Shown here piece after piece: positions 1-10,300 of a stretch of DNA of 64,000 bases. Location: contig CAJYIW010000002.1 of assembly GCA_913775095.1 (NCBI GenBank), positions 248,001 to 312,000 on the forward strand, given 5' to 3'. Numbering within the stretch: the first letter of the stretch is position 1; each line of letters begins with the position of its first letter. The stretch comes from an uncultured Siphonobacter sp. GTDB taxonomy: Bacteria; Bacteroidota; Bacteroidia; Cytophagales; Spirosomataceae. A program made the translations under genes and the position numbers. The notes under the pieces are model-generated. The model saw nothing but the letters and a program-made list of their open reading frames with translations. It was not told the DNA's origin and did no database searches.

Positions 1-3000
1 TCGTGGCCGCTCAGCAGCGTTCCAAACGCCAGAGCATTACCCTCAAAAACGGAGCTCAGAACCGGGGTTTTAGTATCCGTCAGGACTTATACGACGAAAA
101 CCGGCACTTCTTCCTCAGTCATTTCTTCCGAAATAATTACGAACGGTCGCTTCAGCAGTTACCCATGATTACCTCGGGCGTGACAGTTACCCGCGTGGAA
201 GTCTACGTAACCAATCGCTCGCAAAGCACGGAAACGCTCCGGAATCTGGTGGGTCTGACCGACATGGGGGAGGGAAACCCTTACAACCGGACCTCTCCTC
301 TGGTGCAACCCATTTCGGGCTCAGTCAGCTCCCCGGCCGATAACGCAGTCAACGGTCTTTTTCAGAATGTTTCGCAAAATCCTGCCGTTCGCCAGATTGA
401 TAACGTAGCTTCCGAATTAACGGGAAGCGGATATACGCGTGGGGTGGACTACGATGTGCTACGCGGAGCCCGGAAACTCGGGGAGCGGGAATTTAAATTC
501 AACCCTCAGCTGGGTTACATTTCGTTGTTAACGCCTGTTCGTAACGACGAAATTGTGGCGGTCGCTTATGAATATACTTACCAGGGAAGAAATTATAAAG
601 TTGGCGAGCTGACCGAAGATTATCAGAATCGTCAGCAGGACGAAGTGATCGTGCTGAAATTACTCAAGTCGTCTACCATTCGGAATAATACCAATATTCC
701 AATGTGGGATCTGATGATGAAAAACATTTATTCATTAAGTACCCAAACGCCTTCGAGCAATACCAGTACCACTACCTATACAGGAACCACCGTGAGTGTG
801 CAGCGGCAGGGATTCCAGTTGCGGGTAATTTACAAAGATGATATTACGGGAGTGGATAACCCCACCCTGCAGGAAACAAACATTGCCGGTATTCCGCTGG
901 TGCAGGTAATGAATCTGGATCGGCTCAACCAGATGAACGACCGCCAGCCGGATGGTAACTTCGACTACGTCGAAGATGTCACCATTGACGCCAGAAATGG
1001 CCGGATTATCTTTCCCGTGCTCGAACCATTTGGCTCGACCTTACGAAACCGACTCAGTGCGGATAACCCTGCTCTGGTTGAGAAGTACGTTCAGAATACC
1101 CTTTACCGGGGCACGCAGATTGATGCGACTCAGGAGGCTGACAAAAACAAGTTCTACATTTCGGGTAGTTACCAGGGAGCCAACGGAGCCCAGATTCAGC
1201 TGGGTTTTGGCGTAGATGAAAACACCGTTCAGGTGGCCGCGGGTGGCATAGCGTTAAATCCCGGAACCGACTTCGTGGTAGAGGCTGGAAGTGTGCGAAT
1301 TCTGAATGAGTCGCTGATGAATTCGGGCAAAGACGTAACCATCAGCTGGGAAACGCCGGATCTGTTCAACAATCAGCAGCGAACCCTGCTGGCGGGTCGC
1401 TTTGACTATCGCATTGACCGCAACTTCAATATTGGAGCTACCTTAATGCGACTGCGGGAAAGTACACCGGGAAACATTACCCGTGTGCCGCTGGGCAACG
1501 AACCCGTGAATAACTTCCTGTTTGGTTTCGATGCGAATCTGAAGAAAGACGTGCCCCTCCTGACCCGGGCTCTGGATGCTCTGCCGCTGATTCAGACCAA
1601 GGAAATGTCAAGCATTACCTTTTCGGGAGAATACGCTCAGTTACTCCCCGGCGTAACGCCCCGTTCCCGAAACCGGAGTTATCTGGATGATTTTGAAGGC
1701 AGCCGGACGATTTACGACTTTACCCGTCAGCCCATCAAATGGCGGATGGGGTCCACGCCCGATGGTTTCCCCAAGGGAACCGCGGCTAATCCTCTGGAAT
1801 ACGCCTACCGACGGGCCATGATTTCGGTCTATAACATTGATCAGACTTTTTACGGAACGGGCGGTCTGGGTAATTCCACTGTTCCGGGAGATCTGGACCT
1901 CACCAATGTGTACGAACGCCAGTTTCAGGAACAGGAAATCTTTCAGGGTAAGGCCTATCAGAATGTGAACCTGCCGCTCAATACGCTGGACATTTCCTAT
2001 TTCCCGGCCGAACGGGGAATGTATAATTACAACCCGGACTTAACTTCTCAGGGTTTATTACGGAATCCCAAACAGAATTTTGGAGCCATTACCCGGGCCA
2101 TTACGTCCGATAATGACTTTGACAATTCCAATATCGAGCTGATTGAATTCTGGGTCATGGATCCCTTCCTGAACGGAGCCAACGCGGTGGTCAAAGACGG
2201 CGTAATCAATCAGAATAATACCACCGGAGGTAAACTGCTGATTCACCTGGGGGATGTGTCGGAAGATGTAATTCCCGACGGACGGTTCAACTTTGAAAAC
2301 GGCTTACCCGTAGGGCAGGTTCGCTCGCAGCCCATGAATGGGCAGGCCGCCAACGTAGACTCCACCGCCTGGGGCCGGGCTACGAAGCAGCAGTTCGTCA
2401 TTAATGCCTTCGACAACGAAAACATCGCCGCTCAGGACATTGGAATGGATGGTCTGAATAATACGGATGAACAGACGTTCTTCAGCAACTACATTAATCA
2501 GATACGGGGCCGCGTAACGGGTAATGCCCTCGATCAGATCCTGTCGGATCCTTCCAACGACGATTTTCGCTATTATTTCAATACGGAAGCCGACCAAAAT
2601 AACTGGTCGATCGTACAGCGGTATAAGCGTTTCATGGGCATGGAAAATAACTCGCCTGCCAATACCGCTTCCGGCTCGCAGATAACGCCGTCCTCGACCA
2701 ACCTTCCCGACTCGGAAGATTTGAACGTGGATAATACCATCAACGAAACGGAAAGTTATTACGAATACGAAGTGCCCCTGAAACCGGGTGAACTGAAAGT
2801 AGGAAGTAACAACATCGTGGATGAGGCGACCGTAACCCAGCGGGATGGTACGACGACTAAATGGTACCTGTTTCGGGTGGAAGTCCGGAAGCCCAGCCGT
2901 TCTGTAGGCGGGATCACCGGCTTCAAGTCCGTTCGTTTCATGCGAATGGTCATGACTGATTTTGAGCAACCCGTGGTACTGCGTTTTGCCCGCTTGCAGT

Positions 3001-6000
3001 TAACCGGATTCCAGTATCGGAAATACGAATACGATTTAACCGCGAAAGGACTGGAAGAAGTGCCCGAGCCGTACGATGCCGATTTCCGCGTATCGACGGT
3101 GAATATTGAAGAAAACGGCCCCGGGACGCAGGACGCCGGCCGGATTCCTTACGTCGTTCCTCCGGGATACGAGCGGGATCGGGACATTATGACCATCAAC
3201 AACGCCCAGCTGAATGAGCAGGGCCTGAGTCTGTGCGTGACGGATTTACGCGATGGAGATGCCCGGGCGGCCTATAAGCTGGTCAACTATAACCTGAACC
3301 AGTACCGTCGTCTGACCATGTCGGTGCACATGGAAAATGACCTGAATGAAAGTGCCAGGACGAGCACGTTTATTCGTTTGGGAACGGATTTCAAGGATAA
3401 CTACTACGAAGTGGAGGTGCGGGATTTACGGGCAACCGATCCCGCTTCCATCAATATCGGTGCCCCGGATCCTACGCTGGTCTGGCCCGTTGATAACAAG
3501 TTTGACTTCCCAATTGATGAATTAAGGCGGATAAAAGCCGAGCGAAACCGACAGGGAGCGGCTAATTCAACGCCCTTTACGATGGTCTCGGAGGATGGAA
3601 AATACAACATTACCGTAGTCGGAACCCCCGACGTTTCGGCCGTGCAGGTTCTGATGATCGGGGTGCGGAATCCGGTTTCGGACGACGGGCAGGCGAAGTC
3701 CTTCTGCGTATGGGTGAACGAATTTCACGCCACTGATTTCGATCAGAAGTCGGGGTATGCGGCCATTGGCCGGGCGGATATCAAGCTCGCTGATTTTGCA
3801 ACCGTTACGTTAACCGGAGCCATGAAAACCTACGGCTTCGGTGGCGTGGAAACCCGTATTTCGGAGCGTTCCCAAAGTGACGCCCTGGCTCTGGGAATGG
3901 CTTCCAATGTGAACCTGGATAAGCTGTTTCCGCAAAAGTGGGGCCTTCAGATTCCGTTCTACTTCAGTCTGGATCGCCAGAATATCCGTCCGCATTTTAA
4001 CCCGCTGGATCCTGATATGCCCCTGGAGTTATCCCTGAGTACGATGGAAGCCGGTCAGCGGGAAGCCTACCGGAAAATGGTAGAAGAAAACTATTCACGG
4101 AAGGCAATTAACTTTTCCAACGTTCGTAAGATTCGGGTAAATCCGAACGGCAGAGCTCATTTCTACGATGTTGAAAACTTCTCCTTTACCTACGCGTATT
4201 CGGATGCCGTTCGGTCCAATATCAACCTGGCTGAATACCGTCAGATGTCGCGGCGGGGCGGGGTTACTTACGCCTTTACAACCGTGCCCAAACCCTGGGA
4301 GCCGTTTAAAAAATGGAACAATGATCGCCATATTGTACAGTTAATTAAAGACTTCAATTTCACCCCGATTCCCAACAGCATTACCCTGCGGGCGGATATG
4401 GATCGGAGTTTGATCCGGACGCAGTATCGGAGTGCCATTGCGGGTTCTACGGCGGGTAACCCCCGGTTAACGACGGATGGCGTAACGCCCTTATTTGAGA
4501 AATACTGGCTCTTTAATCGTTTGTATGGTCTGAACTGGAATTTCTCGAAAAACTGGAATGCCCGTTACGATGCCACGGCTCAGGCCATCATTGATGAACC
4601 CTACGGCGACATTAATACGCAGGAAAAACGGGATTCGGTGATGAACAGCCTGCGGAATCTGGGGCGGATGAAAAACTTTGAACAACGCATCAGTAATACC
4701 TGGCAGATCCCGCTCAATAAAACGCCACTGACGGACTGGATGACCGCTCAGCTGCAATACAACGTAGCGTATAAATTCCAGGCCAACAGTTACGGAATCG
4801 TGGACTCTACCGGGACGCCCTTCGGAAATACCATTCAGAACCGCCGGGAACGGGTTCTGACCGGACGGATTGATTTCGTAGCTCTGTACAACCGGGTAAA
4901 AGCCTTCCGCTGGATGAACTCCCCCCGGGCTCCCCGCCGGGATATCGCCCGCAGCCCCGGCGATTTCGACGAAGTAGAACAGGATAATAACCGTTTCCTG
5001 AAAAGTGTATCCCGGCTGTTACTGACCGTTCGTGGCATCCGGTACACCTATGCTATTGACGAGTCTACGATTCTTCCTGGCTTCATGTCCACACCGTACC
5101 TGCTGGGAGACCGCAGTGGTGTTCCGGGACTACCGTTTATCGTAGGAAGTCAGAATGCCAGCATTCGTTACCGGGGAGCTGAGGAAGGCTGGCTTTCGAA
5201 AAGTACGGTCCAGAACCAGCCTTTTGTGCAAAGCGTAACCAAGCGTTTCGAGGCCACTACGGATCTGGAACCCTGGAAGGACTTCAAAGTCTTCATGGAC
5301 TTACGCTACAACCGCTCCGATAACTATCAGGAATTTTTCCGGCCCGCTACCGTGAACGGGCTTTTTGAGAGTCAGTCGCCCGTACGTTCCGGTAGTTACT
5401 CGATGAGTTATCTGTCATTCATGACGGCCTTTGAACGAACCAGCCGCGAGAGTTTCTCGGCCAACTTTGAACGATTCAAGGATTACCGGAACGTATTGCT
5501 GGAACGCCTGAGGGTAGCTAACCCGGCTGGCGATTCTTATAACGTGAATTCTCAGGATGTCCTGATTCCGGCCTTCTTCGCGGCTTATTCAGGAAAGAGT
5601 CCGGAGAAAGTGAAATTTTCGCCGTTCTATAAGATTCCATTGCCCAACTGGCGAGTGAATTACAATGGTCTGACGAATGTTCCGTGGTTCAAAAGACGCT
5701 TTTCGCAGATCCAGATTACGCACTCGTATTCGAGTACCTATAACGTGGGGAGCTTCGTGTCGTCGCTGGAATACGACGCGGCTTTCGTAGCCCTGAACGC
5801 CCCCCTGTATCCTTTCGCTGATCGGGTGAATGCGGAAGGACAGTTCGTGCCGGTGTATGTCATGAGTGTGATTTCTTTTGTGGAACGCTTCGCTCCGTTT
5901 GTGGGGGTACAGTTCCGCACGAAAGATGGCATTTCGGGTGGACTCGAATACAATCAGGACCGGAACGTAGGGCTGAACCTGTCGAACGTTTCTGTGAATG

Positions 6001-6341
6001 AAGTAAGTAATAAAGACCTGACGGGCCGGATTGGATTCACCAAACAGAACGTTCGCTTCAATTTAGGCGGCCGTCAGATTAAACTGAAAAACGATCTGAC
6101 GTTCGATTGCCGCCTGACCTTCCGCGATCAGCGGGTCGTCATCCGTAAGCTGGAAGGCGAAACCACCCCGACGGCTGGCAACGTATTCTTCCAGTTCAAT
6201 CCGAGCGTCACCTACAATGCCAGCCGACAGCTGAATGTGCGGGTGTACATCGATCGAACGGTGAATGATCCCTTGGTGTCCAACTCCTTCCGGCGAGCTT
6301 TAACGCAGGGCGGAATTCAGTTACGATTAAGTCTGAACTAA
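1..6341 (+). CDS. sprA: SprA, T9SS outer-membrane translocon (3' part; start lies before the window)
   Basis: About 2,112 C-terminal residues are visible and the reading frame is open at the left edge, so the N-terminus is missing. SprA forms the very large 36-strand outer-membrane barrel through which type IX secretion substrates leave the cell, and it is needed for gliding in gliding species. The sequence shows the family's YLDDFEGSR motif near visible residue 560, the FWVMDPF motif, long runs of aromatic-alternating beta strands, and a barrel-like C-terminus ending in RLSLN. The length fits SprA, which usually exceeds 2,300 residues. A strong bidirectional terminator follows. Family identity is very likely; whether this organism glides cannot be told from here. 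Confidence 0.95.
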   Translation, partial: VAAQQRSKRQSITLKNGAQNRGFSIRQDLYDENRHFFLSHFFRNNYERSLQQLPMITSGVTVTRVEVYVTNRSQSTETLRNLVGLTDMGEGNPYNRTSPLVQPISGSVSSPADNAVNGLFQNVSQNPAVRQIDNVASELTGSGYTRGVDYDVLRGARKLGEREFKFNPQLGYISLLTPVRNDEIVAVAYEYTYQGRNYKVGELTEDYQNRQQDEVIVLKLLKSSTIRNNTNIPMWDLMMKNIYSLSTQTPSSNTSTTTYTGTTVSVQRQGFQLRVIYKDDITGVDNPTLQETNIAGIPLVQVMNLDRLNQMNDRQPDGNFDYVEDVTIDARNGRIIFPVLEPFGSTLRNRLSADNPALVEKYVQNTLYRGTQIDATQEADKNKFYISGSYQGANGAQIQLGFGVDENTVQVAAGGIALNPGTDFVVEAGSVRILNESLMNSGKDVTISWETPDLFNNQQRTLLAGRFDYRIDRNFNIGATLMRLRESTPGNITRVPLGNEPVNNFLFGFDANLKKDVPLLTRALDALPLIQTKEMSSITFSGEYAQLLPGVTPRSRNRSYLDDFEGSRTIYDFTRQPIKWRMGSTPDGFPKGTAANPLEYAYRRAMISVYNIDQTFYGTGGLGNSTVPGDLDLTNVYERQFQEQEIFQGKAYQNVNLPLNTLDISYFPAERGMYNYNPDLTSQGLLRNPKQNFGAITRAITSDNDFDNSNIELIEFWVMDPFLNGANAVVKDGVINQNNTTGGKLLIHLGDVSEDVIPDGRFNFENGLPVGQVRSQPMNGQAANVDSTAWGRATKQQFVINAFDNENIAAQDIGMDGLNNTDEQTFFSNYINQIRGRVTGNALDQILSDPSNDDFRYYFNTEADQNNWSIVQRYKRFMGMENNSPANTASGSQITPSSTNLPDSEDLNVDNTINETESYYEYEVPLKPGELKVGSNNIVDEATVTQRDGTTTKWYLFRVEVRKPSRSVGGITGFKSVRFMRMVMTDFEQPVVLRFARLQLTGFQYRKYEYDLTAKGLEEVPEPYDADFRVSTVNIEENGPGTQDAGRIPYVVPPGYERDRDIMTINNAQLNEQGLSLCVTDLRDGDARAAYKLVNYNLNQYRRLTMSVHMENDLNESARTSTFIRLGTDFKDNYYEVEVRDLRATDPASINIGAPDPTLVWPVDNKFDFPIDELRRIKAERNRQGAANSTPFTMVSEDGKYNITVVGTPDVSAVQVLMIGVRNPVSDDGQAKSFCVWVNEFHATDFDQKSGYAAIGRADIKLADFATVTLTGAMKTYGFGGVETRISERSQSDALALGMASNVNLDKLFPQKWGLQIPFYFSLDRQNIRPHFNPLDPDMPLELSLSTMEAGQREAYRKMVEENYSRKAINFSNVRKIRVNPNGRAHFYDVENFSFTYAYSDAVRSNINLAEYRQMSRRGGVTYAFTTVPKPWEPFKKWNNDRHIVQLIKDFNFTPIPNSITLRADMDRSLIRTQYRSAIAGSTAGNPRLTTDGVTPLFEKYWLFNRLYGLNWNFSKNWNARYDATAQAIIDEPYGDINTQEKRDSVMNSLRNLGRMKNFEQRISNTWQIPLNKTPLTDWMTAQLQYNVAYKFQANSYGIVDSTGTPFGNTIQNRRERVLTGRIDFVALYNRVKAFRWMNSPRAPRRDIARSPGDFDEVEQDNNRFLKSVSRLLLTVRGIRYTYAIDESTILPGFMSTPYLLGDRSGVPGLPFIVGSQNASIRYRGAEEGWLSKSTVQNQPFVQSVTKRFEATTDLEPWKDFKVFMDLRYNRSDNYQEFFRPATVNGLFESQSPVRSGSYSMSYLSFMTAFERTSRESFSANFERFKDYRNVLLERLRVANPAGDSYNVNSQDVLIPAFFAAYSGKSPEKVKFSPFYKIPLPNWRVNYNGLTNVPWFKRRFSQIQITHSYSSTYNVGSFVSSLEYDAAFVALNAPLYPFADRVNAEGQFVPVYVMSVISFVERFAPFVGVQFRTKDGISGGLEYNQDRNVGLNLSNVSVNEVSNKDLTGRIGFTKQNVRFNLGGRQIKLKNDLTFDCRLTFRDQRVVIRKLEGETTPTAGNVFFQFNPSVTYNASRQLNVRVYIDRTVNDPLVSNSFRRALTQGGIQLRLSLN

Positions 6342-6352
6342 GCGATACATCT

Positions 6353-6390
6353 AAAACAGCAAAGCCCGGATTTCCGGGCTTTGCTGTTTT
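6353..6390. terminator. Bidirectional intrinsic terminator between sprA and the HD hydrolase
   Basis: An 18-bp perfect inverted repeat (AAAACAGCAAAGCCCGGA and its complement) encloses a 2-bp loop and has A and T runs on its outer sides. It sits 12 bp after the sprA stop and serves the convergent gene at 6444-7046 as well. Confidence 0.85.
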
Positions 6391-6443
6391 AAATTAGCTT
6401 CCGTAAAGTTTAAGACTTTCGGGAAGGTTGACCTGAAGAAGGA

Positions 6444-7046
6444 TTACTTCTTTAATATACCGCTTGTAACGCTATCGTTAATCAATTGCTCAGCATACTG
6501 CCAGATGGTATCAGAACCCCGTGCCATGACTTGTTTCTTGGCTATTACCTGATCGTAGGTTACCCCGAACTCAGCCCAGGTGCCTCCGTTATTGGAAGTG
6601 TTCTGAAGAAGGGGTTCCAGGCGATCCATGGCTCGGGCAAATTTGGCCTCATTCGTTTCCTGAGCCTCAAATTCTTCCCAGATCGTGATCAGTTCTTCGG
6701 CCTGCGGTTCCGGTAATAATCCAAAAATCCGTTGAGCTGCCACCCGTTCTTCGAGGGTATTGTCGTGGTTTTTCCGGGAATCATAGATGAAGGTATCGCC
6801 AGCATCAATCTCGACAATATCGTGAATGAGTAACATCTTGATCACCCGGAGTAGGTCAACCGGAACATTGGAATGTTCGGCCAGTACCATAGCCATCAGG
6901 GCCAGATGCCAGCTGTGCTCGGCGTCATTCTCGTTTCGATCACTATGGAACAGTTTGGTCTTTCGCAGGATGTATTTCAGTTTATCAACTTCCTTGATGA
7001 ATTCAATTTGCCTGAGCAGATTCTCTGTGTTCATGGTCCGGGACAT
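6444..7046 (-). CDS. HD-domain hydrolase, YfbR/HDDC2-like (putative 5'-deoxynucleotidase)
   Basis: A 200-residue single-domain HD protein. The metal-binding pattern is visible: H in DAEHSWH (about residue 43), HD in LLIHDIVEID (about residue 75) and a later D in RAMDRLEPLL. This spacing matches the HD_3 family of E. coli YfbR and eukaryotic HDDC2, which remove phosphate from deoxynucleoside 5'-monophosphates. The substrate here is inferred from the family only. The start used is ATG at 7046; a second in-frame ATG at 7034 (MNTENLL) is equally plausible because neither has a clear ribosome-binding site. It is convergent with sprA. Confidence 0.85.
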   Translation of the reverse strand: MSRTMNTENLLRQIEFIKEVDKLKYILRKTKLFHSDRNENDAEHSWHLALMAMVLAEHSNVPVDLLRVIKMLLIHDIVEIDAGDTFIYDSRKNHDNTLEERVAAQRIFGLLPEPQAEELITIWEEFEAQETNEAKFARAMDRLEPLLQNTSNNGGTWAEFGVTYDQVIAKKQVMARGSDTIWQYAEQLINDSVTSGILKK

Positions 7047-7204
7047 TTATTGGCGACAGCAAAGGTGAATGACAAGAAGAGAAGGTCAATTGCCAATTGA
7101 CAAGTAATACTCTAAGGGTCTGTTTATGATAACTAGTAAGCCTGAAAAGGCGGAGTAGCTTACCGAGAGTTTCAAACTTTCGGGAAGCGGACCTAACGTG
7201 AGCC

Positions 7205-9040
7205 TTACCGATACCCTTCGGCCTGCAATTCGAATAACTCGGCGTAGCGGCCCTTCTGAAGCAGTAACTCTTCGTGCGTTCCAATTTCCAGAACTTTTCC
7301 TCCTTCCAGCACCAGAATGCGATCCGCCATGCGAACGGTGCTGAAGCGGTGCGAAATCAGGACGGCTGTTTTTCCTTTCGTCAATTCAGCAAATCGCTGA
7401 AAAACCTCGTATTCGGCCCGGGCATCCAGAGCAGACGTGGGTTCGTCAAGAATCAATAAATCAGCTTCCCGCAGATAAGCACGGGCCAGAGCCACTTTCT
7501 GCCACTGTCCACCGGATAACTCCACCCCGCCCGAAAACCGACGGCCCAGCGGCTGGTCGTATTGCTGGGGTAAGCCCGCAATCACCTGATCGGCGAGACT
7601 GTGTTCAGCAGCTTTTTCAAGAGCCTCCCGGTTTTCACGTTCGAAAATGTCTCCTACGGCGATGTTATCACCCGCCGAAAACTGGAAGCGTAGGTAGTCC
7701 TGAAAAATAACGCCGATGTGCTGACGTAACTCCTCCAGATCGTAGTCTTTCAGGTTATACCCATCCAGTAAAATCTGTCCCTCATCCGGGTCGTACAAAC
7801 GGCCCAGAAGTTTAACTAGGGTCGTCTTACCCGCTCCATTTTCGCCCACCAAAGCCAGTTTTTCCCCGGCTTTCAGCGTAAAGCTGAGGTCACGAACGGC
7901 CCATTTTTCGGAATTGGGATACTTGAATCCTACCTGATCAAAGACAAAACCCTGGGTAATCACTTTGGGGAACGGACGGGGCTGAGGAGGAGAGACAATC
8001 TGCGGCTGAATGTCGAAAAATTCGAATAAATCTTTCAGGTATAAGGCTCCCTGTGAAATGCTGTTGAAGCGACCCAGAATGCCTTCCAGCAAACTCCGCA
8101 CCTGCCGGAAGGAACCCGCCAGAAAGGTCAGATCGCCAAGCGTTACCCGCCCCTGAACCGTCTGAAAAATCATGTAGCCGTAAGCGGAATAATACCCAAC
8201 GGTACCCACGGCCAGTAATAAACTGCCCCAGCCCGCCCGCTCGATGGCGAGTTTTCGGTTTTCCTGAAAGTACTGTTCGGAAAGCGTTCGATACCGATTG
8301 ATCAGGAAATCCGATAATCCGAAGAGTTTGATCTCCTTCGCGGTGTCGTCACTGGCCCCCAGGTAACGGTAATAATCCAGCTCGCGGCGTTGGGGGGTCC
8401 AACCGTAGAGGAGGGAGTAACTCCGGGCGTTGAAGTGTAACTCGCCCATAAAAGACGGAATAACAGCTACCAGTAACAACAGCAATAACCAGGGAGCAAA
8501 GCTGATCAGACCAATGGCGAGCGAGGCAATCGTCAGAGAATCCTGCACCTGAGAAAAGGTCTGGGTCAGTAACTGCGTGCGGCCAGCCGTTTGCTGCCGG
8601 GCCCGTTCGAGTTTATCGTAAAAAGTCGGGTTTTCAAACTGAGCCAAATCCAGCGTGGCCGCGTGTTGCATCAGCCGAACGGAGGTCTGGTGGGCATACC
8701 AGTCGCCGAGCAGGCTTTCACTCAGCGAAATGCCACGGCTTAGCAGATCGCTGCCAATGGCCAGCCAAAATTCAATCGCCACCAGAACCCACAACTGCGT
8801 CAGATCGGAAGAATGAGCATTCGCCAGCCGGATAACCTCATCTATAATGAGCTTACCCACGTAAAGACTGGCCGTCGGTACCGCAGAGCGGAGCAGTCGC
8901 AGGAAAAGATTGAGTAGCGTTAAGGAAGGACTGGTTTGCCAGATTTGCCTGAAAAAAGCCGGTAAATTCCGCAGGGCAGCAAAGCGTTCGCGGAAGGTAA
9001 GGGAAGTATCAGAAGATTCAGTATTACGTTTTCTTGCCAT
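7205..9040 (-). CDS. ABC transporter, fused permease and ATP-binding protein (exporter type)
   Basis: A 611-residue half-transporter. About the first 330 residues form a six-helix type-1 exporter membrane domain, although the hydrophobic segments are broken by long polar helices. The nucleotide-binding domain follows: Walker A GENGAGKTT near residue 397, signature ELSGGQWQK near 503, Walker B LLILDEPTSALD near 524 and switch His in LISHRFST near 562. All ATPase residues are intact, so it should work as a homodimer or heterodimer exporting an unknown substrate. It is divergent from the flavoprotein gene at 9192, and a palindrome lies between them. No partner half-transporter is adjacent. Confidence 0.9.
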   Translation of the reverse strand: MARKRNTESSDTSLTFRERFAALRNLPAFFRQIWQTSPSLTLLNLFLRLLRSAVPTASLYVGKLIIDEVIRLANAHSSDLTQLWVLVAIEFWLAIGSDLLSRGISLSESLLGDWYAHQTSVRLMQHAATLDLAQFENPTFYDKLERARQQTAGRTQLLTQTFSQVQDSLTIASLAIGLISFAPWLLLLLLVAVIPSFMGELHFNARSYSLLYGWTPQRRELDYYRYLGASDDTAKEIKLFGLSDFLINRYRTLSEQYFQENRKLAIERAGWGSLLLAVGTVGYYSAYGYMIFQTVQGRVTLGDLTFLAGSFRQVRSLLEGILGRFNSISQGALYLKDLFEFFDIQPQIVSPPQPRPFPKVITQGFVFDQVGFKYPNSEKWAVRDLSFTLKAGEKLALVGENGAGKTTLVKLLGRLYDPDEGQILLDGYNLKDYDLEELRQHIGVIFQDYLRFQFSAGDNIAVGDIFERENREALEKAAEHSLADQVIAGLPQQYDQPLGRRFSGGVELSGGQWQKVALARAYLREADLLILDEPTSALDARAEYEVFQRFAELTKGKTAVLISHRFSTVRMADRILVLEGGKVLEIGTHEELLLQKGRYAELFELQAEGYR

Positions 9041-9096
9041 TGTATAAAGTCAACGTAAGTGCGAGCTAAAAAAATCCCGCCTGGAACTTCTTTAAA

Positions 9097-9111
9097 TGCA
9101 ACATAGTTGCA
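9097..9111. promoter_or_regulatory. Palindromic operator-like site in a divergent intergenic region
   Basis: The inverted repeat TGCAAC-ATA-GTTGCA lies between the ABC transporter start (9040, minus) and the flavoprotein start (9192, plus). Short palindromes with a 3-bp centre are typical sites for dimeric HTH repressors of the MarR/HxlR/Rrf2 type. No regulator gene is adjacent, so the binding protein is unknown. Confidence 0.4.
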
Positions 9112-9191
9112 AATGTAAATCCGGCTTCAGGTTCGGAAGAAAATCGAAATGGAACGTCCTTTTTATCCTTGAAATCATACGATCGATCTTT

Positions 9192-10091
9192 ATGAAATTT
9201 GACGCAATTATTGTTGGCGGTAGTTATGCGGGCCTGTCGGCGGCCATGGCTTTGGGGCGTTCCCTGCGGAATGTACTGGTCATTGATGGGGGAGAACCCT
9301 GCAATCGATATACGCCGCATTCCCACAATTTTATCACCCAGGACGGGCAAACGCCGGCTGCTATTTCGGCGTTGGCTAAAGAGCAGGTCCTGAAGTATCC
9401 CACCGTCACGTTTGTAACGGACAAGGCAATCAAAGCCGAACAGAAAGACCAGTGTTTCGAAATCCGGACGGAATCAGGGAAGTGTTTTTTGGGAAAGAAA
9501 GTAATTCTGGCCACGGGTATTGTCGATCAGATGCGGCCCATTCCGGGCTTTGAGGAGTGCTGGGGGAATACCATTATTCACTGCCCGTACTGTCACGGTT
9601 ACGAGGTGCGGAATGAGAAAATCGGTATCCTGAGTAATAGTGAGGCGAGTTATGAATTCGCCCGGCTGATTAATAACTGGTCCAAAGACATTCGAATCCT
9701 GACGGACGGCGACTGTGAGATTCCGGAAGAAAATTTAGAGAAATTGCGGTATAAAAAATTTCCGGTCGTTGAAGGAGCCATCGAAGCCTTCATTCACGAA
9801 GAGGGTAAACTACAGAAAGTATTGTTCAAAGACGGAAGCGAACTGGAACTGACGGCTATTTTCGTTCGGGTACCCTTCAAATTTGCTACCGATTTACACG
9901 AGCAGCTGGGTTGTGAACTCAACGATCACGGTCATATCAGGGTAAACGATTTACAACAGACTTCCGTACCGGGGGTCTACGCCGCTGGCGATGCCACGAC
10001 CGGGTTCCGTTCGGTGGCCTCCGCTACGGCCACGGGTAACAAAGCCGGAGCTTTGGTTAATCATGAGTTGATTCACGAGGAAGATATTTAA
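9192..10091 (+). CDS. NAD(P)/FAD-dependent oxidoreductase, thioredoxin-reductase-like
   Basis: A 299-residue pyridine nucleotide-disulfide oxidoreductase. The FAD-binding GGSYAGLSAA loop is at residues 9-18, the ATG motif (LATGIVDQMRP) is near residue 112, a CPYC active-site pair sits in HCPYCHGYE near residues 131-134, and the C-terminal FAD motif VYAAGDA is present. The layout matches the thioredoxin reductase superfamily, but the lone-standing CPYCHGYE version is common in proteins of unproven substrate. I chose ATG 9192 because the FAD fold begins at once (MKFDAIIVGG); an upstream start at 9096 would add 32 Lys/Arg-rich residues that fit no domain and would overlap the palindrome. Confidence 0.88.
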   Translation: MKFDAIIVGGSYAGLSAAMALGRSLRNVLVIDGGEPCNRYTPHSHNFITQDGQTPAAISALAKEQVLKYPTVTFVTDKAIKAEQKDQCFEIRTESGKCFLGKKVILATGIVDQMRPIPGFEECWGNTIIHCPYCHGYEVRNEKIGILSNSEASYEFARLINNWSKDIRILTDGDCEIPEENLEKLRYKKFPVVEGAIEAFIHEEGKLQKVLFKDGSELELTAIFVRVPFKFATDLHEQLGCELNDHGHIRVNDLQQTSVPGVYAAGDATTGFRSVASATATGNKAGALVNHELIHEEDI

Positions 10092-10154
10092 GGGTTTGTT
10101 GTTCGTTGATGGTTGTTTGTTGAGGGTATAATACTTATTACTGAACACTTCTGG

Positions 10155-10195
10155 AAAGGTCTGATTGATTCAATATGAAATCGGTCAGACCTTTT
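10155..10195. terminator. Intrinsic terminator after the flavoprotein gene
   Basis: An imperfect inverted repeat (AAAGGTCTGA ... TCAGACCTTT, extended by G-U pairs) with a T run on the plus strand, 64 bp after the stop at 10091. Confidence 0.65.
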
Positions 10196-10300
10196 CTATG
10201 AGTTATGGTTTCCGGTAAGCCCAACACTCAAAACCCGTAACCCGATACGCTCCAACTCAAATACATTTTGTATTTTACCCTTTCAAAACTTTGATTCCCG

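Noticed and set aside
2304-2969. 221-codon frame antisense to sprA
   Set aside because: It lies entirely inside the sprA coding sequence; the composition is that of an antisense shadow in GC-rich coding DNA.
7003-7284. 93-codon minus-strand frame between HD hydrolase and ABC transporter
   Set aside because: It overlaps both neighbours in other frames, is Arg/Ser/Cys-rich and looks like a shadow.
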